A DNA stretch of 64,000 nt from Xiphydria camelus (GCA_963678675.1 OY783198.1:191001-255000); one strand, 5' to 3'; positions 38,360-50,683 are shown, counted from the first letter of the stretch. Notes: generated by a model not told the origin, from the letters alone. Program-made: numbers and translations.

Positions 38360-39205
38360 CGAAAACGTGTCTCGCGAGAAACTTTTAATCGAATTCTCCA
38401 TACCACGTTTGGCTGGGACAAAGCGAAAGTGAATTCGAAGGAAAAAAGTGGCACCAAAACGGACGAGAGAAAATCAAGTCGACAGTATTACCTTCCCGAA
38501 GACGATCTCTCGAAGAGAGTCGATTCTCCTCGCCCCGTGACGTACCTTGAAAAGGTACGCGAACCAATGGGACTCCGAAGTGGACTCAGCGTCGAACTGT
38601 CGAGTCTGCCTAATGGCGCGTCCCACGGGAAATTCAATCAAAATGCGAATCATTTTAGGACGACCTAAAGACTTTTATCCGCTGATGCTCTCGATCCCAG
38701 ATATGTGCAGCACGATCGCGCTCACATACGAGTGTATACGAGCGGAGACAAAGAGAAACCCAACCACACGTATCCCTTAGACGATATCTACATTTATATA
38801 CAGGATGTCTCGCGTACCTACACCGGCGACTGTACTTCTTTGAGCGAGGCGACAAAGGGGTGGGGAAGGGGTACGGGGAAGGGGAGGCAGCAAAAGCAAC
38901 GAAACGCAAAATATTTTTGCCAAAGAGCCACGCGCGCGTCGTCGAGAGGCCGTTTAAGCGAGGTTTCTTGTAACAGAGTACCTAAGCGAGGATCCGCGTT
39001 CCGGTCGAAGAACGCTCCTTTGTGGATCGATCGATTCAATTTTTTTTCTTCCCTTACCAATTCGCACCGAAATCTCGTTCCGAGCGACTTCGGCCACGCG
39101 CGCTCGTGCAATGTCGATATCGACATTGAAACCCTCTGTACAGTTATCATTATATTTTCTTGTCGTTAATATTCGTATTTAATAAACGACGATTTCCGGT
39201 CAAAC
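38360..39205 (+). other. 3' untranslated region of the SAM gene (inferred)
   Basis: No coding exon follows the TAA stop at 38357-38359. The first AATAAA in a plausible setting is at 39181-39186, so the mRNA probably ends shortly after it. Inside lie a 20-bp perfect palindrome at 39109-39128 centred on GATATC, and at 38796 a TACAGGATGTC word that resembles the ends of the small transposons at 5.4 and 23.1 kb. Confidence 0.45.
39181..39186 (+). promoter_or_regulatory. Polyadenylation signal AATAAA, SAM gene
   Basis: Canonical hexamer 822 bases past the stop codon, with a (CT)n tract starting about 50 bases later. It is the best candidate for the end of this transcript. Confidence 0.45.
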
Positions 39206-39229
39206 CGCGAATCCCCTCGGACTTCCCCA

Positions 39230-39272
<43 letters not shown>

Positions 39273-40374
39273 ATACGCAGTCGCTCCATCTTCAAGATAT
39301 TCGCATCCGCGGAAGGATCGCCGCGAGAGCCGACTGAATTTCTCGAGTTTTCTGCCGAGCCGCGGGGTTCCCCGTGAATCTACCGTTTCCAATTGGATAA
39401 TCGGCGCGCTCGCCGGTAACGCTCGGCGTAAGGTCTAAGTGATCTGTTTTTATGGCTCCTGACCTCGGCCCGCCTGGATGCCAGACGAGGAGGAGTAATA
39501 AATCTGGCTGTCCCCATCTCCATCTCGATTTTAGCCCACGTGGGATGCTTCAAAAAAAACAAGCCAGCAAATTCAGGGTTTCAAATTAAAAATGAGAATC
39601 CTTCTCCAGAGGGATTTCGAAATAATTTCAAAGTTCCAATCAGTCCGCGCGAGACTGTGAGACAGCGACGCGATCCGTTCGAGACTACCGATCGACCGAG
39701 CGCTCCTGAAGTCTCCCACATTTCGACAGGATCTAGAGCGTCGCGCGAGCCGACGTCTTCCGGACAAATTAGTCCGGCTGTATCAGGAAATGCACAATTG
39801 AACAATTGTGGCCAATTATTTTTCTGACAGGCTCGTCTTTGATTGGCCATCTGAGGCCGCGCCACGTTCGACCCCCACTGGCCTGTTTCCATTGTCGATA
39901 CCGCGCTCTCTGCGAGGAGATTGTCGGCGCGTGTGGATATATCGCTCGGACTTTCCTTCCGCTCGCGGCGAATGCCGCGTCTGGTAATTCGTACGTGGGA
40001 CTTTGTTGAAAAGCTATTTCCGATCGAAAAAATAAACGTGCCCCCGGAAAGCTCGTCGAATAAATATTTATTTAATTTCATTGATATACTTAACGAATTC
40101 CTGTCGAAATCGTTTATGCAGGTTTACTTTAATCGGATTTATGATTTTATCGGTAACGATCCAAATTCCGTAGATACCGACGACTGGATGCAATCGCCTC
40201 CGCGGTCAGACGCGACGACTCGACATGGCTCGTTCTTAAAAGGCTCGATCGTGGTCTCTGCGAAAGACGCTATCTCAATTGACCTATGCCCCACCCTCTG
40301 TGTCTCATCTGCCTTCTCGGCTGGTCATTACGTCGGGTTTCTCTCACTCGCCTCTAAACCGTCCTGCAGTGAAG
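39206..40374. other. Intergenic region and 5' flank of the NPC2-like gene
   Basis: A (CT)n tract and scattered ORFs without splice context. No convincing core promoter was seen ahead of the NPC2-like start; a TTAAAAGG word lies about 140 bases upstream. Confidence 0.45.
39233..39268. repeat. (CT)n microsatellite, 36 bp
   Basis: Just past the SAM-gene polyadenylation signal. Confidence 0.95.
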
Positions 40375-42031
40375 ATGAGTACCGGCAGCTGCGCGCTCTA
40401 CGTCACCGTCGTCGTCCTGCTGGCGACGACGTACGCCGAGGTCGTCAATTTTCAACCCTGTCCCAACTCGAACCGTGAGTATTATCGTTGATTTGTTTAC
40501 ATTGCTCCCCTAACATCGAAGGAGGCGATTACAAGTTGTCGGTCGATAGACGCCGCGACACCCTTCGCACACGCGCTCGCGCGGTTCGATATTTTTTAGT
40601 AGACAGTCGGGATGCCAGTCAAGAGCCAATTGGAAAGTCCCATTTCACCACGAAACGATTTTACTCCAGCGATTTCCGAGTAAAAGGGGTTAACGAACGC
40701 GCGCGCTCGTTAAACGAAAACAGGAGGGAGGAACGTCTATGTATAACGCAGATGCAGGGGTAACGATAGCGCTTCGATCGTTATTACCAGTCACGCGTAT
40801 CGGGGAGAAGATTCGTTCATAAACTTTACTCGACGACAAAACAGAACCGGAGTCGCCTGAATTGCGAGCGTCTTACTTTAATCGGCACGATTAAATCAAA
40901 AGGGAGGTCAAGACGTGTAATAAAGAGGGGATTCGCCTATCGCGTTTGCCTTATCGACGGGTCAAGAGTCGCAATTTCCTGGACTCGAAAGTTTCGTTGA
41001 CGCGTTAACCGCGACGACATCTCGCGCGTGCAGCTCGCCGCATCATACGTCGACTCCCTTCGCGTTTCAGCCAACGCACCGATCAACTGCACGATCCACG
41101 AGGTGCGCGTCAATCCTTGCAGAGAGGCTGCGCAGAACAAACCGTGTCGTCTGAAGAAGGGTCGCGATGCCAGCATCGAATTTGACTTCACGCCTAGTAC
41201 GTATATCGATCAATATGACTGAGAAAAAATTCATTCGAACGAACTTTTGCATTAAAATTATTATCATATCAATCTCGTCTCGAGAGAGATTCTCCGTAAA
41301 GAAAAAAAGAGAATAAAAATAAATAACGGGGATCGACCGAATCTTTCGACGTGTCTTCAGAATTTGGAGGTTCCAATATCGAGGGCCGAGTTTATTGGAC
41401 CAATCAGATGATAGATCTGCCTTTCATCGGTATGGATAGCAATGCTTGCAACGCTACAACTTGCCCGGTCGTTACCGACCAAAAACAATCCTACAGCGTA
41501 ACCTTACCCATCAGCAAGCAATATCCTGCGGTGAGTAAAAACTGAGAAATCGACGGGTTATAAGTCACATTAAAAAAAAAAAAAAAAAAAGTATAAGAAA
41601 AATGTCGTTGATGCGACGATTAGAAATACAGATACGCATACATATGTATACTATTGTACGATATGTACGGAGGAAATACTGAAAATTGCAGTTGTCTGCA
41701 AATTATCTCTTCAAAGCAATAGCGTTATTATCATTCTGGGAATAACTCATTGCTCGGCATCGGTCAGCGATAATATTGTGGCCGCGTCGATAAAATTGTT
41801 AATTCAGTGGCCGATGCCAATGCAGCGCTAATATCTTGCGTTATTTCAATTATCATTGAAGAATCGCTTTTCGAATGAGGAAGGAAAACGAAAAAATGCC
41901 CAAAATAAGGAATAAATAAAAAAAATTCGTTGTTTCTTCAGAGGACGTTCGACGTCAAGTGGAAACTCATTGAGGCTGGTAAAGAAGACGCCGGGTGCTG
42001 CTTCATCTTTCAAATAAGGCTGCACAAGTGA
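40375..42031 (+). CDS. NPC2-like ML-domain secreted lipid-binding protein (4 exons, complete)
   Basis: Exons 40375-40474, 41071-41196, 41361-41530 and 41942-42031, phases 1, 1, 0, giving 161 residues. Residues 1-21 form a signal peptide, with cleavage likely after TTYA. The mature protein has the NPC2 cysteine pattern: Cys29 (QPCP), Cys50/Cys59 (NPC...KPCRLKKG), Cys105/Cys110 (ACNATTC) and a Cys in the last strand (Cys151/152, GCCFIF). Cys40 (INCTI) sits where NPC2 has its second family cysteine. The ML fold is a beta sandwich that buries a sterol or other hydrophobic ligand. Insects carry expanded sets used in sterol trafficking, ecdysteroid supply, immunity or semiochemical carriage; which applies here cannot be read from sequence. 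NAT at 106-108 is a possible glycosylation site. An AATAAA follows at 42109. Length is normal for the family. Confidence 0.92.
40475..41070 (+). other. NPC2-like gene intron 1
   Basis: GTGAGT to CGTTTCAG, phase 1. Nothing else recognised. The third intron (41531-41941, GTGAGT to TTTCTTCAG) carries only an A run at 41573-41590. Confidence 0.85.
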
Positions 42032-42108
42032 AGCTGCGTCGGACGAGAGGCGAGAGCTCGAAAGCATTGCGATTCGCAGGATCGATTGAGTTTATGGGTG
42101 GACGATTG

Positions 42109-42114
42109 AATAAA
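42109..42114 (+). promoter_or_regulatory. Polyadenylation signal AATAAA, NPC2-like gene
   Basis: Hexamer 78 bases after the TGA stop, a usual distance. It marks exon 4 as a true terminal exon and leaves the duplicated last exon at 42249 outside the transcript unless the signal is skipped. Confidence 0.6.
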
Positions 42115-42248
42115 GAAATTTTTTGCGTATTCGTAATTGCGTGGGTTTTTGTGACGCTCATTAAAAGGGAGAAGAAAGGGGGAGAAAAGTATATGTCTTA
42201 CACACAGCTTGTCGAAGTACGATGAAAAGAGTGTTATCGATTTTACAG

Positions 42249-42342
42249 AGTACCACCCATAGCCATTGACATGGGTAAGTGGAAGCTGCATGAAAAAGGA
42301 CAGATGTGCCATTTCGTCTTCAAGGTCAAGGTGAACGAGTAA
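42249..42342 (+). pseudogene. Duplicate of the NPC2-like terminal exon, frame-incompatible
   Basis: After a good acceptor (TTTTACAG) the sequence reads VPPIAIDMGKWKLHEKG then QMCHFVFKVKVNE and a TAA stop. This parallels the real last exon: DVKWKLIEAGK against DMGKWKLHEKG, then Cys and an alternating hydrophobic strand (CFIFQIRL against CHFVFKVKV). The ML reading frame needs an upstream exon ending in phase 2, but exon 3 of the neighbouring gene ends in phase 0. Splicing from it would give a stop after six codons. It is therefore a relic of a tandem duplication, or a terminal exon used with a partner I cannot find. Confidence 0.6.
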
Positions 42343-43113
42343 AATCTATATCTCGCTTTCCAACCCCACCTTGAAAATTGTCGCGATCCGCGACTTTTTA
42401 TCCCATTCGCCATTAGTATTCTCCTTTCGAACCCCCCTCCGATATCTGCTCCCATTATCGAATCAAATACATCGACGAAGACTGTCATCGATGTGAATTT
42501 TTCCCGCTATTCGATTTTATTCGAAGTAACATGCGCCGTCGCGAGGAGCGGATCATCGATAACACCTTCATTCATCGTATACGCGTACTTATGTACGAGT
42601 AGGTACTATAACCGAACGGGACTCGGAGTCGATCGTGAAACGGATACGGGGTAAAATCGCAAAAAAAGAAACGCGCCGTCGAAAGAAACAATCGGCTCTC
42701 GAAAGCCGTGGAGAGGAGATTCGGCGGAAATTTCGATTACCCGCTAAAAGTTCGCACGGGCAATTTAAACTCTCCGCCGTTTCATTCTTTCCTTCCATAA
42801 ATCTCGCGCCCCATTCGGACGGTTGAGAACAAAGGGAGAAACGAAATATATTAATGACGAGCGCTTGATGATGGTCTTTGATTACCACTGGCAATCACGG
42901 TAATGGGTGTGGGTCGTTATTTTAGATATTTTACCTTCTCACACCGTTCCATGCATTTGATTACTGACATAGAGGCGGTCGTCACGGGGCTCTACAGAGG
43001 GTGGCGTCGAGGAACGTTAAAAAAAAATGTATACACACAACTGCGGTTGGAAATCAAACTAGAATCATATTGGAAATTGTTATGATCATTTAACGGGACG
43101 AATGAAATCGAAG

Positions 43114-43120
43114 AAAAAAA
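43114..43120 (-). terminator. RNA polymerase III terminator of tRNA-Ser
   Basis: Seven T on the sense strand starting seven bases after the discriminator base, the standard Pol III stop. Confidence 0.85.
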
Positions 43121-43126
43121 GGTAAT

Positions 43127-43208
43127 CGCTGCGGACAGGATTCGAACCTGTGCGGGCAAAGCCCATTGGATTTCGAGTCCAACTCCTTAACCACTCGGAC
43201 ACCGCAGC
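43127..43208 (-). tRNA. tRNA-Ser (anticodon CGA)
   Basis: 82 nt on the minus strand. A 7-bp acceptor stem (GCTGCGG with CCGCAGC), discriminator G at 43127, D arm with GAGTGGTTAAGG, anticodon loop CTCGAAA giving CGA, a long variable arm of class II type (TGGGCTTTGCCCG) and T arm with GGTTCGAATCC. The A box and B box (GGTTCGAATC) are intact. No intron. It reads UCG serine codons. Confidence 0.96.
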
Positions 43209-44007
43209 TTGTGCTACTCATCCGGGTGTAATCGGAAATTTCAGCACAAACTACAAATTTTTGCAAATCGAATTCCGACGAGCCCCTACCGAGAGTTCAC
43301 GATCGATTCGATTTATCTTTGATTTTGATTCATAAAATTCCGGTCGTCTGTCCGAGTTCGTAAGAATACTAGTGGTGATCGAAGTCGACGCTTTTGATTC
43401 ACCATAAATAATGGAAGATATTATCAATTATCAGAGCCAAATTATTATCGATCCATTGTAATATTCATGAAAGATACGTATGTACGGAGCTGGTCCACTT
43501 GATGTTGACTTTGATTCGATGTAATCGAGAATCGCGCCGTTGTATGACAATGTGCGGTACGATGTTAATTGTGTTTGGCTGGCAGATTAACGGTACAATT
43601 TATCTAATCACGGGAGATTCAGACTAATAATAACCCGCGCTGTGGAACAGCAGCACAACCAGTGCCACCTGGCAACCGTATCCCGAAACTTCGCCTCCGA
43701 CAAATCCCAAAGAAGCAATTAGCATCACACCGTTCGCTCCAGCCTTCGAATAATTAGAAGATGCAATAACGTCATCGCGGCGGATAATTTCGTAAAATAA
43801 CAGTGTCAATCCGATGAACACGAATTAATCGAGAACACTTGACGCGAACGAAGCAATATCAACGTCGATGTTTGACCAAAACTGAACCTGAAAGTTGCCT
43901 CACTGTGTACCATAACTCTTTCAGCACAACACTCTCTCTCCGATCTGTCTATTTATCCCACGCTACTCTGATGGATAATAATGCTAGGGGTCCAGATGTG
44001 GAGGGGC

Positions 44008-44015
44008 TATAAAAA
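44008..44015 (+). promoter_or_regulatory. TATA-box-like element
   Basis: TATAAAAA in GC context with a TCAGA initiator-like word 22 bases on (44030-44034), slightly closer than usual. Possible promoter for whatever transcript used the ML-like segment at 44745; no full gene was found downstream. Confidence 0.25.
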
Positions 44016-44744
44016 CGTCTCGAATACGATCAGAGAGTCTGATGGAATTGCAGGTTAAAGCGAAGGCCGCGCCACCTACACGAGGATTAATCGATGGCTG
44101 CGAGCCAGGAGCTCGCAGAGACCCTCCTCCTCTTTATGCCTAAATAGGTATCTCCTGAACGATGGATTTTAGAAGGAAACTCGTAATACCCTTTTTTTTG
44201 AAGAACATGCCTTACCTAATCTTTAATTTTTCTCCAGACTGATTTTCATTAAAATCGCCTCCTTAATGAGATTTCTCGAAACGAATAAAATTGTCCACAA
44301 TCGAAATGTATAGATACCTACATATTCCGACTCATCGTTTGCTACACGTCACTTGTGTCCAACGTCAATCCTCTGTTTATTTTCCTCCCATCACAAAAAA
44401 GCCTCGTAGAATTTCGCAGAGATCGTGTATACGTAGAGGCGCGGAAAACGATCCGCGGCGAGTAGGTATAAGTATGTACGAGTAGTAGGGGTCTGCGTGC
44501 ACTTAGGTACGTGCGCTCGCGCGTGGGACTGTTACCCACGACCGCCTGAAACAAATACGGAGAAGGCATAGCAGAGCAGGTACAGAGCAGGAGCATATAT
44601 GTACATATATGTATGTATGTATGTATCTATATACCTACGTATGTGTATACGGCCCGATATACCTAGAAACTTTTACCGGAGCTGCGAAAGAAAGTCGCAA
44701 ATCGTAAAAGGAAGTGGACGATGGTAACCTACATTTTTTTACAG

Positions 44745-44932
44745 CCACTACATCGAAGGAGCACGGGCATCGCGGTGCACGATGCGGCGTACAAGGACCA
44801 TTATCAATTTCAGCATCGACGATGGCAAAATAACCGCGACGACTCACTTCCCGTGCCGTTATCGCTTTCCCGATCGAACCAACGAACGCAATATTGCGAT
44901 CACCTGGACGTTAGACCACGCCGGAACGGGCC
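44745..44932 (+). pseudogene. Possible degenerate ML-domain exon
   Basis: Behind a strong acceptor (TTTTTTTACAG) one frame reads RCTMRRTR, then HFPCRYRFPDRTNERNIAIT and WTLDHAGTG. The spacing C-T-[IM], PCR and a following hydrophobic strand recall exon 2 of the NPC2-like gene (NCTIHEV, KPCRLKKGRDASIEFDF). The start phase differs from that exon, and a candidate donor (CCGTGACT) keeps phase 1. No neighbouring exons were found. Could be chance. Confidence 0.2.
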
Positions 44933-45111
44933 GTGACTCACGACGTGCAACTCTCCCTTATCGAAGAGCGATTGCCGATGTCAGTGATGCGATTGTTAGG
45001 TACGACTAATTCCATTCTCGACGAGAAGGATCTTTGAAAACTGCGATTCGACGGCAACGAGTGCCTCAGAGATCACGGGGAGCATTATTACGAGAGCGTC
45101 ATCCACAAATA

Positions 45112-45388
45112 TTACGCGTTCGCGAGAGGCGAGAACTTTGACCTCCGCGACACACGAGCTAATTTATGATCTCTCGGAATGGCGAGTATTGGATTTTAAA
45201 AATAGAATGTGGATACGCATATCGTATACACATGTAAATATCGTGGCGCACAGTGATAAATGAATCGTTTTATATATATTCCTCCTATTTTTCTTTTGTG
45301 AAATTTTCCAATTCTCGCCGTTCCGAGAGATCATAAATTAGCTCGTGTCGCGGGGAGGTCGGAATTATCGCCTCTTGCGAACGCGTAA
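45112..45388. repeat. 277-bp foldback: two 75-bp inverted arms
   Basis: Arms 45112-45186 and 45314-45388 are inverted copies. The inner 37 bases (CGAGCTAATTTATGATCTCT as core) match almost perfectly; the outer parts (TTACGCGTTCGC, GAGGCGA, GACCTCC) match with some changes. The spacer is 127 bp and AT-rich. This may be a MITE or a transcribed hairpin; no target duplication is obvious. Confidence 0.75.
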
Positions 45389-47084
45389 AGACGATATCAA
45401 CGCATCGCGCGATTGCGCGTCGTTGAAAAATAATGAATTTTTCGAAACACCCGATTCTCGCTCCGGATTTACCTATACCTACCTATTCCGTCGCGTCGCC
45501 GCAGTGTTGCCGAGGCTAACGACACCGTATCCCGCGCGGAGTCTACACAGTAGCGGAAGTCGATAGCCCCGAGGAAACGCGGCGGGAGGAAAATGGAGAA
45601 ACAGAGAGGCGCTGTCGCCAGGGTTTTTGAGAAATTCGAAATCCTACCTGAACACGAATAACATACGCGCGAATGGGCATCGGAGTGGATGCGCGTCCGT
45701 ATATGTACGCATACAGTCGAGTCACGCACACCGCACCCGCACACCTGCACGTATTTACAACAGACGAAGCACGCGAAGTGACTCTTCAGGTTTCGGACAC
45801 TCAGCGAGCTGCCTACGCCACACTCGATAGCGGTGATATCAGAGGTACTCCGGGAGGAAGAATTCCAAACTCCGAATTTTGAGGACGATTTCTTATTTAC
45901 AAATAAGGAGTCGAGTGCAAACAAAGCGGTAGAGCTTCCCGAGAGGATATTGAGGATATTAAAGCCGAGGAAGCGATGTACAAACGCGTAATCTATCTCC
46001 GAGGAGGTCACAGTGAAGAGAGAAAAAAAATGATTAACAATTTCGAATTTCGGAACGAGAAATAGGACGAGAACGAAGGACGGATTTCGACGTAACGGCA
46101 GCTATCGCGTCGAGACTATAACTTCCTATCAAACGCACGATATCTACCGACGCACATGCGTCCGCTGTTAGAGTGCCTATAGTCAGCGAGCGTTGAGCGA
46201 GCTCCGTCTATCTCGCCGTGCTATTCATTTTTTCCCTCGGGAAAATCGGCGACCGATTCGCGCGCGTCCCGGTGCGACGTACTTACTCGTACCATTGTGC
46301 ACGCCCGCGGAGTGCCACCCCCGCGCACTCCGGATCCAGGAGAATTGGCAGCGCACGTGCATCGCGCGCCAAACGCGTCACACGATTTCGACCGCACGCG
46401 AGCAGGTTTTTCCGAGCAGCTTCCATTCGATTGGACGCTACACCTGGGGAACCGATTGTCGGACAGGTAAGTCGCAGGATCGTGCAAAGGCACTTCGGCG
46501 CCCCGCCGCTGCGCGCCGGAGCGAGGATCACGGGGAAATTCGATACGTCGACCGTCGGATCAAGGCGCGAGGTATTGTTTCTTCTGGTTTCATTATCTTA
46601 TCGTCGCTGCGCGCTAATTGCGAGACGACGCCAGATCATTTGTATCTCGTTCGGCAGAGCTCGCGACAAGGGCGGAATAGTTGACATTTTCCCCGGGCTC
46701 TCGAACTCTTTACAGTGCGGTACAAAATTGAAACTACTTATGAACGTATCCTCGCGCTACGACGACTCCGAAAAAAAGATACGAGGCACGAGCGCATATC
46801 CTAACCCCCCCCCCCCCCCCCGCAGAATCACCGGTCAAGCAAATTCCTCGCGTTTCGAATTTCCCCTACCCGGGTTAACCGCGCGCGTTCGCCCCGTCCC
46901 AACGCGGTATGTAACCCCGGTACGAGGATACGTCACTGGTCCCAAACCGTGCGTCGGCATGGCTCACCTGTTGGCCTCAGCAGTGCTTGACTGGGGTCTG
47001 AACCGCGCGGGTTCCTTCGCCGACGGCTAGTACCGATCGATCGGCGAAATCGGGTGCGAATCGTCACCGCTTTGACTTTGTTTT

Positions 47085-47090
<6 letters not shown>

Positions 47091-47177
<87 letters not shown>
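47091..47177. repeat. (CT)n microsatellite, 87 bp
   Basis: Pure array in the intergenic region upstream of the EML gene, followed by a short GAAA run. Confidence 0.98.
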
Positions 47178-47178
<1 letters not shown>

Positions 47179-49422
47179 AAAGAAAGAAAGAAACGTCACG
47201 GACGGCCGTTCGAGCTGCGCGACGAGGAGATAAGACGAACGTGGAAGTTTTCGTCGTCGGTGGAGAGAAAAAAAAAGAGAAGGAAGAAGAGCAGACGTCG
47301 ACGTACCGGAAAATACGATCGGGATCTGGAAACAATACAGGTGCGGCGCGGATTCCCGCGACACTGGATATTGTATGCAAATTCGAAGATCTCTCGCAGC
47401 CCTGCGCGCCACCACTGAAGCCTCCCTCGCGGCGCGGCGCGACGGGCCACGACCTCAACCTCCCGCCTCGTCGTCTTCGGACTTTCGATCTCGAATCGCC
47501 TTCGCTCGATCAACGACGACGGTCAGTGTGACTGCTCGCACTGGGGATCGCAGTGCACTGCCTTCGCTGCGACACACCGTCGTCGCAGGTACGTACCGAG
47601 CACCGAGCGTCGGACTGACACGCGCACGCACGTCGGCCGAATCGCGTGTCGACGCGCATACGTGCCGCGGACTCTCGTCATTTTTATTCATTCGGAGTGG
47701 AAAATTGTGCCTGCACGTACCTAACGCCCCGGCCGTGGCACGTTGTTTTTACCGCGTTTCGCCGACGCGTGTCGCGGAGTGTGCAGTTATTTACGGGGCG
47801 TCGCGTCGTGTGCGTGTGCGTGTGCGTGTGCGGGTGCGTGTGAGTAGGTAAGGTGCACGAGGGGTTGGGTATCGTGCGTGGGGTGTGTGCGTTGAAAAGA
47901 GGAAGGGCAGAGTTTCGTCGCGGAAAATCGATATCGGTGAGTCGTGGATCCGAAATTCGGGGAGGAGCGTCGAAGGAGAAAGCTCCGAAAAATCTCACAG
48001 TTATCGGCACACATTTTCCGCAAATTTTCTTCACTTTCCATCGAGCGCGATCTCTATGCGCGTTCCGTGACGATCGCATCGCCTACGGTACACGGCGGAC
48101 GCACTCGTCGTCGCACGCCTCGGCGCGACCTTGCCGATTCATCGCAAACTTTATCGGCAAACGTGTCGCGCGTGTACGAGTGGAAAAAGACGTCGGTAGA
48201 CGGACAGTCGAATAAGCGCGGCAAAATTGAGAGAGGCGAAGTGGGAAGGGGGGGATGTCGGCGAAATAATCCACCGCAACCTTTCCGCGACCTCGCGTCG
48301 TCTTCTTATCATCCGGGCGGAACGCGTATCCCTCGTGGCGCGCGCCGTGGCGACGGAAAAACGATCGATAAATACTTATAAGAGAGCCAGCCTCGAACTC
48401 GTCGAATGTTCGACACGACGATGGAAACAGGAACGCGACGCGAAAATTCGGTCGCAGCGCAACGTTCAACCTCTCGAAGACACGCCGCGCGCCGCGGCGT
48501 GACCGAAGCGGCGGAGGCGCGGGGTACCCGCGCGCGTATACATATGTATAGACAGCCCCAGGTCGCGCGGGTTTGCATTCCGTTCCCACCGTGCAGCGGA
48601 GATTATCGCGAGGACAAGCGAGTCGTGTGGCCGCGCGTCGTAGGTACCTACATTTATACCTACGCGTTCGGATATACGGTTCCAGATGACGAAGAGACTT
48701 TTGTCCTCTCTCCCCCCCTCGCTACCTCTCCGTCTCTCGCGCGCTCGCTCTAGCTAGGTACCTCTCCCCCGCGCACAGTAGAGAAATCGGAAGCGGGAGC
48801 AGCGCGGGTGGTATTCAAGAGATTAGCGAAGCGTCACTTACATATATCGGACGATAAGCGGCGCGACGTATCGCGACGACTTTCGAGCGATATTTCCGTG
48901 ATACCGACGACGTGCTCTCTATCGCCTTTTAAAATCTTTCGTCGCAGTGTCTCGACACGCGGGAAGGGGAACTCGACGGTTCCGATGTACTTATAGGTAC
49001 CTACATCGACTCGTGGGCTGCTTCGCGGAGCGTTGATAATAATTTATTTCGTCGAATGGAAATTGCGTTTCGAGGAGCATGCGACGAATGTAAAAATACG
49101 TATCTCTCCATGGAAAGACTGATACCGGTTGACTTTACCGTACTTACAGTAAAAGGGGTAGGCATATGTGAGGCTTTTCGGATGTTCTTACAGTGTGGCG
49201 CAGTAATTTTTTTTTCTATTTTTTGAAAACATTAAATCTCGCGATAGTTTAATAGTTTCCAAAGGAAAATGATTCTTCGGCATAGCAGGAACACCCGAAG
49301 ATCCTTACGTGTGCCTCTTTTACCGTAAATACGATAAAATTTACCGGTAGGTACCAGTCTTTTTTTGTCCAAGAAGAAAGCACCTATCTACGAAACGAGA
49401 GAGGGGGAGAATTTTATTCGAG

Positions 49423-49634
49423 CTCTCTCTCTCTCTCTCTCTCTCGTTATACAGTCGGAAATTACCAATGTCATTCTTTACGATTTCAACTCGGGAGATA
49501 AAACTAACGTAGGTACGAATTATTTGTCGAGCGTTGACACCCAATTTCCACGCCGAGCGGGAACCGCGTCCGCGACACCTCGCGCCTCTCGAGGCGGTCC
49601 GATGTTGTCTCTCTCTCTCTCTCTCTCTCTCTCT
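49423..49634. repeat. Two short (CT)n tracts
   Basis: Tracts at 49423-49445 and 49608-49634, intergenic. Between them is ordinary sequence with no supported exon. Confidence 0.9.
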
Positions 49635-50683
49635 AGACACTTTCCTCGCCATTCCGCAGCCGGACACGCGTACACGCACCGGCCCTGCGCGCTGCACTCG
49701 CACTCGCAACTCTCCCTCGTGCGTGCGTCCAGGTGCGCGAGCACCACGCGGTTGACTGACCCCGAGGAACGTTCCCCGCAATAGCAGCAACTTCGCCAAT
49801 CGCCCGAGCGATTACCCGGCGTGCGATGCGGGTGCCGCGGACGTCTCGTAGAAGGAATGCGCACGGTCGTGCATATTTCGGAGTCGATGCTGTAGTCCTC
49901 GTAAAATAAAATCGCGCGAATGTCGATCCCATCCCAATATAAACGATTCCGGAGCATCGTTATCGCGCTTCGGATCGGCACGGATCGGCACAGAAACAAA
50001 CGGTAATTAAATTCAGTCTTCGGCGCTCAGAGGGATGTGTCATTTCCTCCTTAAGTATCCAATGTGTATCTGTATTTATAACTATGCGGAGAAACGAGAG
50101 ACGCGGTTTCGCTCCGATGATCCTCCTCCTACCTCCCCAACAACCCTCCAAGCGAGGCAATCGCGTTTTCCAATCATGCGTTTCCTACGTACGCGCTTGG
50201 AATGTCCGACGCGACGCGACGTGTCGATAACGGATTATATTAATCCAACACCGACGCGAGGCTCCGTGCCACCTGTAGTTCGTGCTAGACGGTCGCGCGC
50301 GATCGACGGAGCGCCGATCGATCGATCTCCCTCGCGAATTCGCCTTGGAAAGTAGCGCAATTTTGCAAAGTCCAATCAAATCGAGCAGTGCGCGTGCCAC
50401 ACGATGCGTATGGTTCGTCCGGACCACGACGGCGAGACTCTCGATCAATCGCGATCGCGATTTTGCAAGCAAGCCGATCTGACCCAGTTGCCAAATACCG
50501 CGCCTCGCGTTACGCGATCGCTATTTCTTCGTCGTTGCGACGGCTCATGCGACGAATGCAACGAAGCGTTGACTTCTCGGATAACGATCCTGTTTCTTTG
50601 AGGCGTTGAAAATAGGGAGGATCAATTTTCCGGTCGTACGTCGAAGCGTTTTTTCCGAAGGAGCGGGAGGACTTTGAAGCATT

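Larger units (their letters stand above)
45389..50683. other. GC-rich intergenic stretch with possible 5' exons
   Basis: 46.2-48.7 kb is CpG-rich. It contains a perfect consensus donor CAG/GTAAGT at 46466/46467 and another CAG/GTACGT at 47588/47589, as expected for non-coding first exons, perhaps of the EML gene on the same strand. No coding exon is supported. (CT)n tracts lie at 47091, 49423 and 49608. Confidence 0.35.

Noticed and set aside
38796..38806. Third MITE copy
   Set aside because: Only one end-like word (TACAGGATGTC) is present and no matching opposite end could be found, so it is not annotated as an element.
43624..43821. Hydrophobic minus-strand ORF (LIASLGFVGGEVSGYGCQ)
   Set aside because: It opens with GTG, has an upstream in-frame stop, and no acceptor. 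It resembles no family I know, so chance is likelier than a membrane peptide.
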